From positions 1 to 5,383 of the forward strand of contig CAYWVC010000073.1 of the NCBI GenBank assembly GCA_964461635.1: 5,383 nt of DNA, read 5' to 3'. The notes below the pieces were generated by a model, which saw only the letters and a list, made by a program, of their open reading frames with translations, did no database searches and had not been told where the DNA came from. The number at the start of each line of letters is the position of its first letter. Position 1 is the first letter of the stretch. The DNA is from RGIG3994 sp964461635. Its GTDB lineage: Bacteria > Bacillota > Clostridia > Oscillospirales > CAG-272. This document shows positions 1 through 5,358 of this stretch, one piece after another. The translations under genes and the position numbers were made by a program.

Positions 1-690
1 CCGTTGCCTTTTCTTCATCCGTCGCCAACTTACGAACCCGTAAACGTCGTTTACGAGAAAGATCGCAAAGCAGATCACCACCGACGTATACGATCGGTCG
101 CTTGCCGTTGCAAGACTCCAAAGAACGATCAGCACGACGTCGTTCGCGGCGTAGGCAAGGGTGAAATATTCGCTCCGCCGAAGGGTCAGATAAGCCGCAA
201 AAAAGCTTGTCGCCACCGACACGGTGCTTGGAAAGAGGTTTGCGGTATTGAAGGCACGCAGGATAAAATAGAACGCGAATGTAACGACAGCCGTTAAGCC
301 CGCGAGAAGAAACCATTCCGCGCGCCGGAGCTCGTTCACGCGCACCTCCGACCCGCGCGACCCGTACGGGTGCCGTATCCACGAGATCAGCGACACCACC
401 GCCATCGGCGCGGTCATACCGAGGTAGGTGATCATCTCCCCGTAATAGGCGAACGACAGCGAGATCACGCCGTAAAGCAGGCTGAATACGATCATCAGAA
501 CTTGCCCGATCGGTTTGCCCTTGGCATTGAATATCAGCGACGTTACGCCGATCAGTGATGCGGCAAGGGTAAGGTAGTTTCCTCCGCCAAAGGCGAAGAA
601 TGACAAAACGATGGCGGCGACCGAGCCCGAAAGCAGGACGGCGTCGGTGCGCGACAGAGCCCAAAAGCTCCGTTTGAAAGGGTTTGGCAT
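1..690 (-). CDS. pnuC: PnuC-family nicotinamide riboside/vitamin transporter, 3' end cut by window edge
   Basis: Reading leftwards from the ATG at 690-688 there are 230 codons with no stop before the window edge. The protein is highly hydrophobic, with about seven membrane segments (roughly residues 17-34, 38-55, 62-80, 87-104, 126-144, 155-170 and 177-222, the last covering two helices). Diagnostic stretches for PnuC are IFNAKGKPIGQ (53-63), YYGEMITYLGMTAP (82-95) and the C-terminal VNDVYGFVSWRRM (213-225) followed by a basic tail. PnuC proteins are facilitators that import nicotinamide riboside or a related vitamin (thiamine and riboflavin relatives exist) for trapping by phosphorylation; the substrate cannot be read from this sequence. 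The basic end and family length suggest only a few residues are missing. The start is fixed by GGAGG at 700-704, 9 nt upstream. The gene has its own promoter and a structured leader, so it is a separate unit from the ABC operon. The family call is firm; the substrate is not. Confidence 0.9.
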   Translation of the reverse strand, partial: MPNPFKRSFWALSRTDAVLLSGSVAAIVLSFFAFGGGNYLTLAASLIGVTSLIFNAKGKPIGQVLMIVFSLLYGVISLSFAYYGEMITYLGMTAPMAVVSLISWIRHPYGSRGSEVRVNELRRAEWFLLAGLTAVVTFAFYFILRAFNTANLFPSTVSVATSFFAAYLTLRRSEYFTLAYAANDVVLIVLWSLATASDRSYTSVVICFAIFLVNDVYGFVSWRRMKKRQR

Positions 691-810
691 TGCGAAGATC
701 CTCCGAAATAAAAAAATAAGGCACCCGCCGACAGCGCCTTCAATGACCTAACGGCGTGCCGAGGATGCTTCTGCATCGATCTGCCCGGTGGCAGATATTT
801 ATTTTGTAAC
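691..810 (-). promoter_or_regulatory. Structured 5' leader of pnuC, candidate riboswitch or attenuator
   Basis: About 120 nt lie between the predicted transcription start and the pnuC ATG. On the minus strand the order is: a 7-bp hairpin ATCTGCC/GGCAGAT with loop ACCG (796-779); a 5-bp hairpin GATGC/GCATC with loop AGAA (777-764); an intrinsic terminator (760-706); and the SD GGAGG (704-700). ATCCTC (766-761) is exactly complementary to GAGGAT in the SD (703-698), and it shares bases with the 3' arm of the second hairpin. GCATCC (768-763) can also pair with GGGTGC of the terminator (726-721). Mutually exclusive pairings of this kind are typical of ligand- or protein-controlled leaders. I see no TPP, FMN, preQ1, fluoride, ZTP or NAD+-II aptamer core, so the sensor is unassigned. 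The pairings are seen in the sequence; the regulatory role is inferred. Confidence 0.55.
706..760 (-). terminator. Intrinsic terminator (attenuator) between the pnuC promoter and its RBS
   Basis: On the minus strand GGCAC-GCCG (760-752) pairs with CGGC-GG-GTGCC (730-720). This gives a 5+4 bp GC-rich stem with a two-base GG bulge and a loop of about 21 nt. It is followed at once by the U-rich run TTATTTTTTTATTT (719-706). The terminator lies downstream of a good promoter and only 2 nt before the SD of pnuC, so it would abort transcription of pnuC rather than end an upstream gene. That position implies conditional read-through. Confidence 0.75.
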
Positions 811-816
811 GATCGT

Positions 817-845
817 ATTATACACCCAAACCTTTAAAAAGTCAA
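817..845 (-). promoter_or_regulatory. Sigma-A-type promoter of pnuC
   Basis: On the minus strand the -35 box is TTGACT (845-840, five of six consensus bases). A 17-nt spacer leads to a perfect -10 box TATAAT (822-817). The expected start of transcription is near 813-809, leaving a leader of about 120 nt before the pnuC ATG. The spacing and boxes are near ideal, so conditional expression would have to come from the leader terminator rather than from a weak promoter. Confidence 0.85.
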
Positions 846-942
846 TACCCGTTTTGCGACCTAAGACCGTGAGAAAGTTTCGGTCAAACCTTTTAGTGGG
901 TTTTACCCTTAGCAATAATGGTTTAAAATTCTTCGAAGGGGT
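846..942. other. Intergenic stretch with no recognisable gene
   Basis: This is the AT-richer part of the gap between the end of the ABC operon and the pnuC promoter. I see only minor symmetry: GACCG/CGGTC at 865-869 and 881-885, and the 8-bp palindrome CTTCGAAG at 931-938. I find no credible open frame with an RBS and no tRNA-like fold. The short T-run reading left from the 943-976 palindrome is AATTTTAAA near 922-930, too far from the stem for a textbook terminator. Confidence 0.5.
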
Positions 943-976
943 GTGGGGGAACCTTCTTCTAAGAAGGTTCCCCCAC
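943..976. repeat. Perfect 16-bp-arm palindrome, possible terminator of the ABC operon
   Basis: GTGGGGGAACCTTCTT (943-958) is the exact reverse complement of AAGAAGGTTCCCCCAC (961-976), leaving only CT between the arms. As RNA it would form a stem of about 15 bp with a four-base loop on either strand. It starts 34 nt beyond the stop codon of the second ABC gene, so it could end or stabilise the operon transcript. However, neither side has a proper U-run, so it is not a canonical intrinsic terminator. The core TTCTTAGAAGAA recurs at about 986-997 and 5367-5378, which suggests an interspersed palindromic repeat family. Confidence 0.7.
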
Positions 977-980
977 GCTT

Positions 981-1004
981 TCGTATTCTTCTAAGAAGGC
1001 TCCC
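981..1004 (-). repeat. Left copy of a short repeat, inverted relative to the copy at 5359-5383
   Basis: On the minus strand this 24-nt unit begins GGGAGCC and ends in TTCTTAGAAGAATACGA. The final 17 bases are identical to the plus strand at 5367-5383, and the GGGAG start is shared too, with one base change and one single-base indel between. The unit sits just after the stop codon of the second ABC gene and just before the 943-976 palindrome, whose half-arm GGGGGAACCTTCTTAGAAGAA it also resembles. Confidence 0.6.
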
Positions 1005-1009
1005 GCGTC

Positions 1010-2962
1010 TCAAGTCCGATTACCTGCAAATTGGGTCATATAGAGGTTATAGTAGGTTCCTTTCAAGGCGAGGAGCTGATCGTGGTTACCGACCTCGACG
1101 ACGTGCCCTTGGTCCATAACGACGATAACGTCGGCATCGCGGACGGTGGAAAGTCTATGCGCGATTATAAGGCTCGTGCGGTTTTTCATCAGGTTGACCA
1201 TAGCGTCCTGAATATTCTTCTCGGTTCTCGTATCGACCGAGCTCGTTGCCTCGTCGAGGATAAGTATCTTCGGATCGGCGAGGATGGCACGGGCGATGGC
1301 GAGGAGCTGTCGCTGTCCCTGCGAGAGGTTCGCGCCCGCCTGACGCAACTGAGTATCGTAGCCCTGCGGCAGCTTATCTATGAAGTGCGCGGAGTTGCTC
1401 ATCTCTGCGGCGCGGACCGTTTCTTCGTAGGAGGCGTCGGGGCGCGCGTACTTGATATTGTTACCTACGGTATCCGAGAACAGAACGGTATCCTGAAGCA
1501 CTATTGCGGTATTATGACGCAGATCGTCGCGCTTCAGATCGGCGATATTTACCCCGTCGATCAATATCTCGCCCGAATCGACGGGATAGAACCGCATCAG
1601 CAGGTTGACGACCGTCGTCTTGCCCGAGCCGGTCGCACCGACGAGGGCGATCTTTTGTCCCGGGCGGACGTCAAGGTTGAAGTCGTAGAGCACCTGTTTG
1701 CCCGGTACGTAGGAGAAGTTGACGTTCCTAAAGGATATCTCGCCCCTGACGTCGGTCATCTCGCGCTCACCGCTGTCATCCTCGTTCGGCTGATCGAGGA
1801 TCTCAAATATCCTCTCGGCACCCGCGAGCGCCGTTTGAAGCGAACCGTAGAGCTGTGCGATCTCATTGATCGGGCGCGAGAACTGCTTTGCGAAGATTAT
1901 GAACATCGAGATCATACCGACACTGATGATACCGACGCTCGGCAGGGCGAAATATCCGCCGAAAGCCGCAACGATAACGAATCCGACGTTCGAGATACCG
2001 TTCATAATAGGTCCCATAGATCCGCCGAGGATCTCCGCCTTTATCCCGACCGAGGTAAGCTCGTCGGAGGTGCGGTTGAACTCGGCGATAACGTCATCCT
2101 GCTTGTTACACGCCACAATCGAACGGTACCCGGTGATCATTTCCTCCGAATGACCGTTGAGCTGACCGAGCACCTCGGAGCGGCGGCGGAATATCTTACG
2201 CATCACCTTCGACAGGAGCTTTGTAACGGCAAGAGTCAGCACGACCGTCAGCATAGTGATCAGGGTGAGCTGCCAGCAGTAGACGAACATTATCACCACC
2301 GTTCCGATAACGGTCAGTACGCCCGAAACGAGTGACCCGAGGCTCTGCGACACGGTGTTCGAAACGTTCTCTATATCGTTGGTCATACGGCTCATAACGT
2401 CGCCGTTAGAGTGGGTGTCAAGGTATTTTATGGAGAGCCTGTCGATCTTCTCAAACAGGTCGTGACGCATCTTTCGCACTATCCGTTGGCTGAGGTTTGC
2501 GGAAAAGAGCGACTGCGCAAGCGAAAAGCCCACGTTGATCAGATAGACCGCAAGCATTACGGCAAGGGTCACGCAAAGCTTCTCCCACTCTATGGCAACA
2601 AGGTCGGAGTCGGGTATTTCTGCCGAATTGAGGTCAAAGATGCCCTTGATGTAGTCGACCGCGTTACCCTGAAGCACCGGGGCGGCAAGCGACGCGCCCG
2701 TCACGGCAAGCACCGAAACGATCAGAAGGATCAGAAGAACCCTTTCGGTGCTGAAATAGCGCAGGAGCCTTGCAACCGTCCGTTTTCCTTCCTTTGGTTT
2801 TTCAAAGGTCTGACCTCTTCCCGGGGGACCGCCGCGTCCGGGTCCGCGAAAGTTTACGCGAGTGCGGTCGCGTTGCATATCGGCGGCTTTGAAAGCCACC
2901 TGATCGGTCGGTCCCGATTCGAATCCGCGCGGGACGTTATCATTCTTTATATCCTTATTCAT
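1010..2962 (-). CDS. ABC multidrug exporter half-transporter, canonical subunit (BmrD/TM288-like)
   Basis: This type IV ABC exporter has a six-helix membrane domain fused to an ATPase domain and acts in the cytoplasmic membrane. I start it at ATG 2962, which lies 10 nt from AAAGGAGG (2980-2973); the in-frame TTG at 2971 is only 1 nt from that SD and is unlikely. The protein is then 650 residues; positions below use this start. An N-terminal cytoplasmic extension of about 60 residues carries the Gly/Arg/Pro-rich stretch FRGPGRGGPPGRG (38-50). Membrane segments run roughly 75-97, 127-152, 206-228, 232-250, 318-338 and 341-359. The ATPase has Walker A GATGSGKT (442-449), Q-loop Gln490, signature LSQGQ (546-550), Walker B ILILDE with catalytic Glu571, and switch His602. 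All catalytic residues are intact. It follows the first ABC gene by 17 nt and should pair with it. The length and layout match BmrD-type subunits; transported drugs are unknown. Confidence 0.93.
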   Translation of the reverse strand: MNKDIKNDNVPRGFESGPTDQVAFKAADMQRDRTRVNFRGPGRGGPPGRGQTFEKPKEGKRTVARLLRYFSTERVLLILLIVSVLAVTGASLAAPVLQGNAVDYIKGIFDLNSAEIPDSDLVAIEWEKLCVTLAVMLAVYLINVGFSLAQSLFSANLSQRIVRKMRHDLFEKIDRLSIKYLDTHSNGDVMSRMTNDIENVSNTVSQSLGSLVSGVLTVIGTVVIMFVYCWQLTLITMLTVVLTLAVTKLLSKVMRKIFRRRSEVLGQLNGHSEEMITGYRSIVACNKQDDVIAEFNRTSDELTSVGIKAEILGGSMGPIMNGISNVGFVIVAAFGGYFALPSVGIISVGMISMFIIFAKQFSRPINEIAQLYGSLQTALAGAERIFEILDQPNEDDSGEREMTDVRGEISFRNVNFSYVPGKQVLYDFNLDVRPGQKIALVGATGSGKTTVVNLLMRFYPVDSGEILIDGVNIADLKRDDLRHNTAIVLQDTVLFSDTVGNNIKYARPDASYEETVRAAEMSNSAHFIDKLPQGYDTQLRQAGANLSQGQRQLLAIARAILADPKILILDEATSSVDTRTEKNIQDAMVNLMKNRTSLIIAHRLSTVRDADVIVVMDQGHVVEVGNHDQLLALKGTYYNLYMTQFAGNRT

Positions 2963-2972
2963 AACCGGCAAG

Positions 2973-2980
2973 CCTCCTTT
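2973..2980 (-). promoter_or_regulatory. Ribosome-binding site that decides the start of the second ABC gene
   Basis: AAAGGAGG reads leftwards from 2980 to 2973, and its first A is the last base of the upstream TGA stop codon. It leaves 10 nt to ATG 2962 but only 1 nt to the in-frame TTG at 2971. The ATG is therefore the credible start, and the two ABC genes are tightly linked within one transcript. Confidence 0.85.
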
Positions 2981-4695
2981 CAGTCATCCTTAAGCTGGGA
3001 TCTGTAAATATCGCGGTAAACGGACGAGCTCTTCATCAGCTCGTCGTGCGAGCCGATGGCGGAGATCGCGCCGTCCTCCAGCACCGCGATGCGGTCGGCA
3101 TTCTTTACCGACGCGATACGCTGAGCTATTATTATCTTCGTCACGCCGGGCTTGGCACTTGAAAGCGCCTCGTAGAGCCGTGCCTCGGTTCCGAGGTCGA
3201 GCGCGCTCGTTGAGTCGTCGAATATCATTATCTCGGCGTCGCGCAGGATCGCACGGGCGATCGAGATGCGCTGCTTCTGCCCGCCCGAGAGCGAGTGCCC
3301 GCCCTCGGTCACGTGGGTGTAGTAGCCGTTGGCCGTAGAGCAGATAAAGTCGTCCGCCTGCGCAACGGTGGCAGCATCCTTTATCTCCTGTTTCGTCGCA
3401 CCGTCCTTACCCCAGCGTATGTTCGCCTCTATCGGGCGGGAGTAGAGCTCCGCCTTCTGAAGCACTATCGCGATCTTGTCACGCAGAGCCTTGACGTCGT
3501 AGTCCTTGACGTTGATACCGTCGATCAGGATATTGCCCTCGGTCGCGTCGTAGAAGCGCGGGATGAGGTTCACAAGGGTCGATTTGCCCGATCCGGTCGC
3601 GCCGAGTATCGCAAAGGTCTCGCCGCCGCCGATCTTGAGGTCTATGCTTTTCAGCACCTCCGAGCCGTCGGATGAGCCGGGGTAGGCAAAGCTGACGTTG
3701 CGGAATTCGATCTCGCCGACACGCGCGGTCTTGCCGTTGAAGCCGCCGCCGACCGCGCTCGTTTCGCACGCAAGCACCTCGTTGATACGCGCGACCGACG
3801 CCCGGGCACGGGTGAAGGTCTGAAAAATGTTTGCCATAAATACGACGCCGTGAAGGATCATAGAGACGTAGGTTATCGCGGCGATGACCTCACCGGGCTT
3901 CATCGAGCCGCCGTCGCGCACCGTCAGACCGCCGATGAAGATGACCGCCACCACGCAGATGTTGAGGACTATGTTCATACAGGGACCCATAAAGGCGAGC
4001 AGGTGCTGAACCTTCAGGTTCACGCGGCAGAGTGCGTCGTTTGCACGGTCGAAGCGCGATATCTCGTGCTCCTCCTTGACGTACGCCTTCACGACTCTTG
4101 CTCCCGCGACGTTCTCCTGCATCACGTTGTTCACGCCGTCAAGCTTATCCTGCACCGCCGTGAACATAGGCGATGCTTTTCTGAGGAAGAAGAACACGAA
4201 GAAGATGACGAAGGGAAGGGCACAGGCGGTCACGAGCGCGAACTTGGGCGATTGCATAAAGAGCATCGCAATGCCGCCGATAAACATCACCGAGTTTCTT
4301 ATAAGCCCGCGTATCGACATAGATACCATATTCTGCACCTGCGTCACGTCGTTCGTGAGCCTTGTCACGAGCGATCCGGTGGAGATCTTGTCGGTGTCCT
4401 TGAAGGACAGATTCATAATGTGAGCGAAGAGGTCCTTGCGCAGATCGTTTGCAAATTGCTGCGACGCAAGGTTCGTAAACACACCGCAAAGCACGCCGCA
4501 CGTGCCGCCGAACAGGACGAGCAATATCATACGCAGACCCGTGCCGATGATGAGATCGACGTTGCCGCCGAGCACGCCGTCGTCCACGATGGACGCCATA
4601 AGGTCGGGCTGGATCAGATCCATCGTGACCTCCCCGACCATAAACAGCGGCGCAAGCAAACACCAATACCAATACTTTTTCAGATATTTCAGCAT
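2980..4695 (-). CDS. ABC multidrug exporter half-transporter, degenerate-site subunit (BmrC/TM287-like)
   Basis: A 571-residue membrane-domain-plus-ATPase half-transporter of the type IV ABC exporter fold. Membrane segments are roughly 11-30, 52-75, 132-148, 152-171, 240-257 and 268-290. The ATPase shows the A-loop Tyr338, Walker A GATGSGKS (365-372), Q-loop Gln413, intact signature LSGGQ (469-473), Walker B IMIFDD (489-494) and D-loop SALD (497-500). The catalytic Glu is replaced by Asp494 and the switch His by Gln525 (IIAQR). In known heterodimeric exporters (TM287/288, BmrCD, LmrCD) this pair of changes marks the subunit that forms the non-hydrolysing site. Its intact signature completes the active site of the partner, so it should work with the product of 1010-2962. 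ATG 4695 is the first start after an in-frame TAA (4701-4699). It lacks a normal SD; see the mini-ORF and hairpin just upstream. Confidence 0.93.
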   Translation of the reverse strand: MLKYLKKYWYWCLLAPLFMVGEVTMDLIQPDLMASIVDDGVLGGNVDLIIGTGLRMILLVLFGGTCGVLCGVFTNLASQQFANDLRKDLFAHIMNLSFKDTDKISTGSLVTRLTNDVTQVQNMVSMSIRGLIRNSVMFIGGIAMLFMQSPKFALVTACALPFVIFFVFFFLRKASPMFTAVQDKLDGVNNVMQENVAGARVVKAYVKEEHEISRFDRANDALCRVNLKVQHLLAFMGPCMNIVLNICVVAVIFIGGLTVRDGGSMKPGEVIAAITYVSMILHGVVFMANIFQTFTRARASVARINEVLACETSAVGGGFNGKTARVGEIEFRNVSFAYPGSSDGSEVLKSIDLKIGGGETFAILGATGSGKSTLVNLIPRFYDATEGNILIDGINVKDYDVKALRDKIAIVLQKAELYSRPIEANIRWGKDGATKQEIKDAATVAQADDFICSTANGYYTHVTEGGHSLSGGQKQRISIARAILRDAEIMIFDDSTSALDLGTEARLYEALSSAKPGVTKIIIAQRIASVKNADRIAVLEDGAISAIGSHDELMKSSSVYRDIYRSQLKDD

Positions 4696-4698
4696 ATT

Positions 4699-4755
4699 TT
4701 ACCGTAAAGCCCCGGAGATCGGGGCTCCTCCTTTCACGATCAAAGCGTTTTTCAT
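4699..4755 (-). CDS. Candidate 18-codon coupling mini-ORF between marR and the exporter genes
   Basis: The frame MKNALIVKGGAPISGALR begins with an ATG whose A is the last base of the marR stop (TGATG). It ends with TAA at 4701-4699, 3 nt before the exporter ATG. A good SD-like sequence, AAAGGAGAG (4773-4765), lies 9 nt upstream, inside the end of marR. I do not recognise the peptide; it has no signal peptide or clear domain. Its position suggests that ribosomes finishing marR reinitiate here and then reinitiate again on the first ABC gene, keeping repressor and exporter translation coupled. The alternative is chance: the stretch may simply be an intergenic leader with an SD and a hairpin. What is seen is the frame, overlap and SD; translation is inferred. 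Confidence 0.4.
   Translation of the reverse strand: MKNALIVKGGAPISGALR
4708..4734 (-). promoter_or_regulatory. Displaced Shine-Dalgarno and GC hairpin upstream of the first ABC gene
   Basis: A strong AAAGGAGG (4734-4727) sits 31 nt from the exporter ATG, too far for direct use. Directly against it, AGCCCCG (4726-4720) pairs with CGGGGCT (4714-4708) around a five-base loop, a 7-bp GC-rich stem. Folding this hairpin would shorten the SD-to-ATG distance to about 12 nt. It lacks a following U-run, so it is not an intrinsic terminator. Either the hairpin brings the SD to the start codon, or it tunes coupling through the overlapping mini-ORF. Confidence 0.5.
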
Positions 4756-5219
4756 CAAACCGATCTCTCCTTTATTACGCCGTATATTAAATGAAGGGTA
4801 TTCGTGAACTCCGCAAGCTGCTCGGGCGAGAGCGCCGAGCTTATCGCGCGTTCGGCGTCACCGACCTTTGAGCGAAGCTTGCCGTCCACGACAAGTCCCT
4901 TTTCCGCCAAAAAGAGCCTTGAGGCGCGGAGGTCGTCGCTGTCCGATTCGCGGTAAATGTAGCCTTCGTTTATCATATCGCGCACCGTCTGACTGACTGC
5001 AGCCGACGTTACGCGGTTGTGTTCGGCTATCATTCGCTGATTTGCCCCCGGATGATGGGCGAGAAAGGTCACTATCGGGCGGTAGCTCCCGGGGATTCCC
5101 GCCTCCGCCGCTAAACGGTTGACGTATTCCTCCCACGCGCGCACGGTGAACTTCATATCGAGCATCAACGGGCGTGGGTCGTCCGGCGATCGCGGAGCCT
5201 TCACATCGACCTGATCCAT
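4755..5219 (-). CDS. MarR-family winged-helix repressor of the efflux operon
   Basis: A 154-residue protein of typical MarR size. Helices at about 20-55 begin the dimerisation part. The winged helix-turn-helix follows: NQRMIAEH (60-67), the recognition helix around TSAAVSQTVRDMINEG (71-86), then the wing with the pattern DSDDLRASRLFLAEKG (93-108), the family's usual D-x-R-x-x-x-L-x-L-T-x-x-G motif. The C-terminal helix (about 131-150) would complete the dimer interface. There are no cysteines, so thiol-redox sensing of the OhrR kind is unlikely. MarR proteins bind palindromes as dimers and let go when they bind small hydrophobic compounds. It is first in the operon with two exporter genes, and a palindrome sits at its promoter, which points to autoregulation. 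ATG 5219 is chosen because AGGAGG (5232-5227) lies 7 nt upstream. The ligand is unknown. Confidence 0.92.
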   Translation of the reverse strand: MDQVDVKAPRSPDDPRPLMLDMKFTVRAWEEYVNRLAAEAGIPGSYRPIVTFLAHHPGANQRMIAEHNRVTSAAVSQTVRDMINEGYIYRESDSDDLRASRLFLAEKGLVVDGKLRSKVGDAERAISSALSPEQLAEFTNTLHLIYGVIKERSV

Positions 5220-5226
5220 ATATCTG

Positions 5227-5232
5227 CCTCCT
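5227..5232 (-). promoter_or_regulatory. Ribosome-binding site of marR
   Basis: AGGAGG (5232-5227) on the minus strand lies 7 nt before ATG 5219, a perfect SD at ideal spacing. It fixes the marR start against the internal Met codons at residues 19 and 22. Confidence 0.85.
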
Positions 5233-5240
5233 CGTAAAAT

Positions 5241-5262
5241 TAGTTAATTAATTACTTAACTA
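5241..5262. promoter_or_regulatory. Probable MarR operator, 22-bp near-perfect palindrome
   Basis: The 22 bp are symmetric except for one mismatched pair (positions 8 and 15); the outer arms are TAGTTAA and TTAACTA around an AT-rich centre. Length and composition fit MarR-family operators. It begins 8 nt downstream of the -10 box, across the expected transcription start, where a bound dimer would block RNA polymerase. It lies 22 nt upstream of the marR ATG. The palindrome and position are seen; binding by the adjacent MarR is inferred from the usual autoregulation of the family. Confidence 0.8.
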
Positions 5263-5270
5263 TCGTGCAT

Positions 5271-5299
5271 ATTATAAAGCCCGGTAATTAAAATGTCAA
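5271..5299 (-). promoter_or_regulatory. Consensus sigma-A promoter of the marR-ABC operon
   Basis: On the minus strand TTGACA (5299-5294) and TATAAT (5276-5271) are both perfect matches to the housekeeping consensus, separated by exactly 17 nt. Transcription should start near 5264, inside or at the edge of the operator palindrome. So strong a promoter needs an effective repressor, consistent with the MarR gene it drives. Confidence 0.92.
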
Positions 5300-5358
5300 T
5301 GGCAGAGCAAAAAGTTACGTATAGTTCATATTTTCGCAGGGGAGGGCGCGAAATCTCG

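Noticed and set aside
1..297. Plus-strand frame at the left edge
   Set aside because: It is antisense to the clear PnuC C-terminal half on the minus strand and has no recognisable motif.
552..776. 74-codon minus-strand frame starting in the pnuC leader, considered as a leader peptide
   Set aside because: Its ATG lies inside the second hairpin with no SD upstream, and the frame runs through the terminator into pnuC out of frame. Its start has no run of a single regulatory amino acid that would suggest attenuation.
691..810. Leader as a TPP, FMN, preQ1, ZTP or NAD+-II riboswitch
   Set aside because: The CTGAGA and ACCTGA elements of TPP, the conserved FMN core and the preQ1 A-rich tail are absent. 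TGCCACCGGGCA superficially recalls the 3' part of ZTP aptamers, but the required upstream domain is missing and the transcript starts too close. It does not resemble the NAD+-II core I know.
788..994. 68-codon plus-strand frame in the gap between the operon and pnuC
   Set aside because: It crosses the pnuC promoter and the palindrome, lacks an SD, and the product is not recognisable.
1031..2335. Long plus-strand open frame of 434 codons opposite the second ABC gene
   Set aside because: It is a mirror of a gene with unmistakable ABC motifs. The product shows no recognisable domain and is rich in charged residues, as expected from antisense of GC-rich coding DNA. I see no convincing RBS or promoter for it.
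2963..2971. TTG at 2971 as the start of the second ABC gene
   Set aside because: It lies 1 nt from the SD AAAGGAGG, whereas ATG 2962 in the same frame has 10 nt spacing.
3850..4707. Plus-strand open frame of 285 codons opposite the first ABC gene
   Set aside because: The His/Arg/Glu-rich low-complexity product is typical of an antisense shadow. The minus-strand frame carries all conserved transporter motifs.
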